NCBI GenBank assembly: GCA_003601535.1
Contig: PIXW01000081.1
Location: 1-7,030 of the forward strand
From: ANME-2 cluster archaeon
GTDB taxonomy: Archaea; Halobacteriota; Methanosarcinia; Methanosarcinales; Methanogasteraceae
Direction of reading: 5' to 3'
DNA: 7,030 bases
In this document: positions 6,285-7,030 of the stretch, piece after piece
How positions within the stretch are numbered: the first letter of the stretch is position 1
Layout of the letters: each line of letters starts with the position of its first letter
Made by a program: the position numbers and the translations under genes
Notes under the pieces: generated by a model
The model's input: only the letters and a program-made list of their open reading frames with translations
Database searches by the model: none
Told to the model about the DNA's origin: nothing

Positions 6285-6322
6285 GTAATACTTCACCTAT
6301 TATTGATGATATGAAGTATTAC
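6285..6322 (-). repeat. Perfect 11-bp inverted repeat, likely operator or 5' leader hairpin
   Basis: GTAATACTTCA (6285-6295) and TGAAGTATTAC (6312-6322) are perfect reverse complements separated by 16 bases. The repeat begins a few bases after the transcription start predicted from the TATA box at 6347-6354 and ends 14 bases before the Shine-Dalgarno sequence. It could bind a dimeric repressor (arm centres 27 bp apart) or fold in the mRNA leader as an 11-pair stem with a 16-base loop. It could also be the end of a mobile element, but no element boundary can be shown. Confidence 0.65.
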
Positions 6323-6346
6323 CAGATTTAATAAACATGTTAATGG

Positions 6347-6354
6347 CATATAAA
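6347..6354 (-). promoter_or_regulatory. TATA box for the 88-residue gene
   Basis: On the minus strand the site reads TTTATATG, a near-ideal archaeal box A, predicting transcription from about 6324-6327 and a leader of roughly 67 bases. A second AT-rich box (TTTATTAA near 6327-6334) would start transcription inside the inverted repeat. The box lies only about 32 bases from the transposase stop, so it may belong to the edge of the insertion element. Confidence 0.5.
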
Positions 6355-6385
6355 GGTTTCTGTTCGGAGGGTCTTGGGACGAAAT

Positions 6386-7030
6386 TCACGCACACCTCTG
6401 TCTGCGCCAGTGCGGCACCACGTCGCCCATGATCTCAAGATACCCCACTCTTCGGATGTTGTGCCCCACAAGCTTAGAGCCGCGTCTCAGTCTCCTTCCG
6501 CGATTCAAGTCTCTTCCTCAGCGGCGCGCCAAACCGGCATTTCACCATCGAATTAACCGTTTCCGAGATCGAACGCATATGATACTCTTCTAACCACCCC
6601 TGAGGATCTTCCCAAAGGGAATAAAGCATATCATACCACCCCAGAGCTCCTTTGCTTTTGAAAGTCACATTACTACGTGGTAGAAAGTATGGCGTGGCGT
6701 GATTTCCAGAAACCAGATCAGTAATCCATCTACACCCATAAATACCATCTCCGAGAATGCCATCCAGATGGGGGTGGCAATCGAGTGTCTGGCCAAAAGC
6801 CTCCGGAAACATGGTAGTTTCTCCAATCGAGTGATCTGGGCTTATAGATATACCTGAAATCAATTTATATTGGACTCCCACACCCATAACAGCATAAGAG
6901 AACCCCATCTTTGCAACAGAGTTCGATTTCGGAAAACTGTCGTCTGCCTGCCCATCTTTCGCAGAGCTTGCAGACTTTGCTTTCTTATAATTCTTCTTAG
7001 AATTCTGTTTTTGCCGTTTATCAGCGTAAT
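6386..7030 (-). pseudogene. DDE transposase (IS4/IS5-like), frameshifted and cut by the window edge
   Basis: The minus frame is open from the right edge to a TAA at 6474. It carries late transposase motifs: ILGDGIYG (second catalytic Asp), TPYFLPRSN, then LEEYHMRSISETVNSMVKCRFG with the catalytic Glu, and LRKR. After the TAA, another frame continues with KLVGHNIRRVGYLEIM and ends VVPHWRRQRCA at a stop at 6386-6388. That is the conserved tail expected for such transposases, so a +1/-2 shift near 6474-6480 has broken the gene. The N-terminal part with the first catalytic Asp is outside the window. A lysine-rich stretch (about 6945-7025) precedes the core. The element's terminal repeats cannot be checked with only one side present. 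The IS family assignment is approximate. Confidence 0.8.

Overview
The window looks like a chromosomal segment of a euryarchaeon, plausibly a methanogen or a methanogen/ANME relative. The evidence is an archaeal translation initiation factor 2 gamma gene, AT-rich TATA boxes 20-30 nt ahead of several start codons, a mixture of leaderless-looking genes and genes with GGAGG-type ribosome binding sites, and a PIN-domain gene overlapping the aIF2-gamma stop. I cannot name a genus from the sequence.

Layout. Bases 1-708 hold the 3' part of a NagD-type HAD phosphatase gene whose start lies left of the window. Bases 817-1941 hold an isocitrate/isopropylmalate-family dehydrogenase. A 373-base gap follows, with no credible protein gene but with a perfect TATA box, a T-rich tract and a terminator-like hairpin, so it may make a small RNA. 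Bases 2315-3451 encode a class I aminotransferase of aspartate aminotransferase type. Its 3' end overlaps by 11 bp a convergent minus-strand gene (3441-4214) for an unusual response regulator. Divergent from that gene is a plus-strand pair, aIF2-gamma (4334-5560) and a PIN-domain protein (5557-5922), joined by an ATGA overlap. A hairpin terminator separates them from a convergent 88-residue protein of unknown function (5991-6257). That gene has a strong Shine-Dalgarno sequence and a large perfect inverted repeat at its predicted transcription start. The right edge (6386-7030) is the broken 3' end of a DDE transposase gene, with its last ~30 codons out of frame.

How the genes relate. The dehydrogenase and aminotransferase fit amino-acid biosynthesis but have separate transcription signals. 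aIF2-gamma and the PIN protein form a translation/RNA-processing pair. The most unusual gene is the response regulator. A CheY-like receiver with all phosphorylation residues is followed by what reads as the C-terminal regulatory part (TOBE/OB region) of a molybdate/tungstate-type ABC transporter ATPase, with the ATPase domain absent. This suggests a two-component output coupled to an oxyanion-binding or protein-interaction module. No partner kinase is visible in the window.
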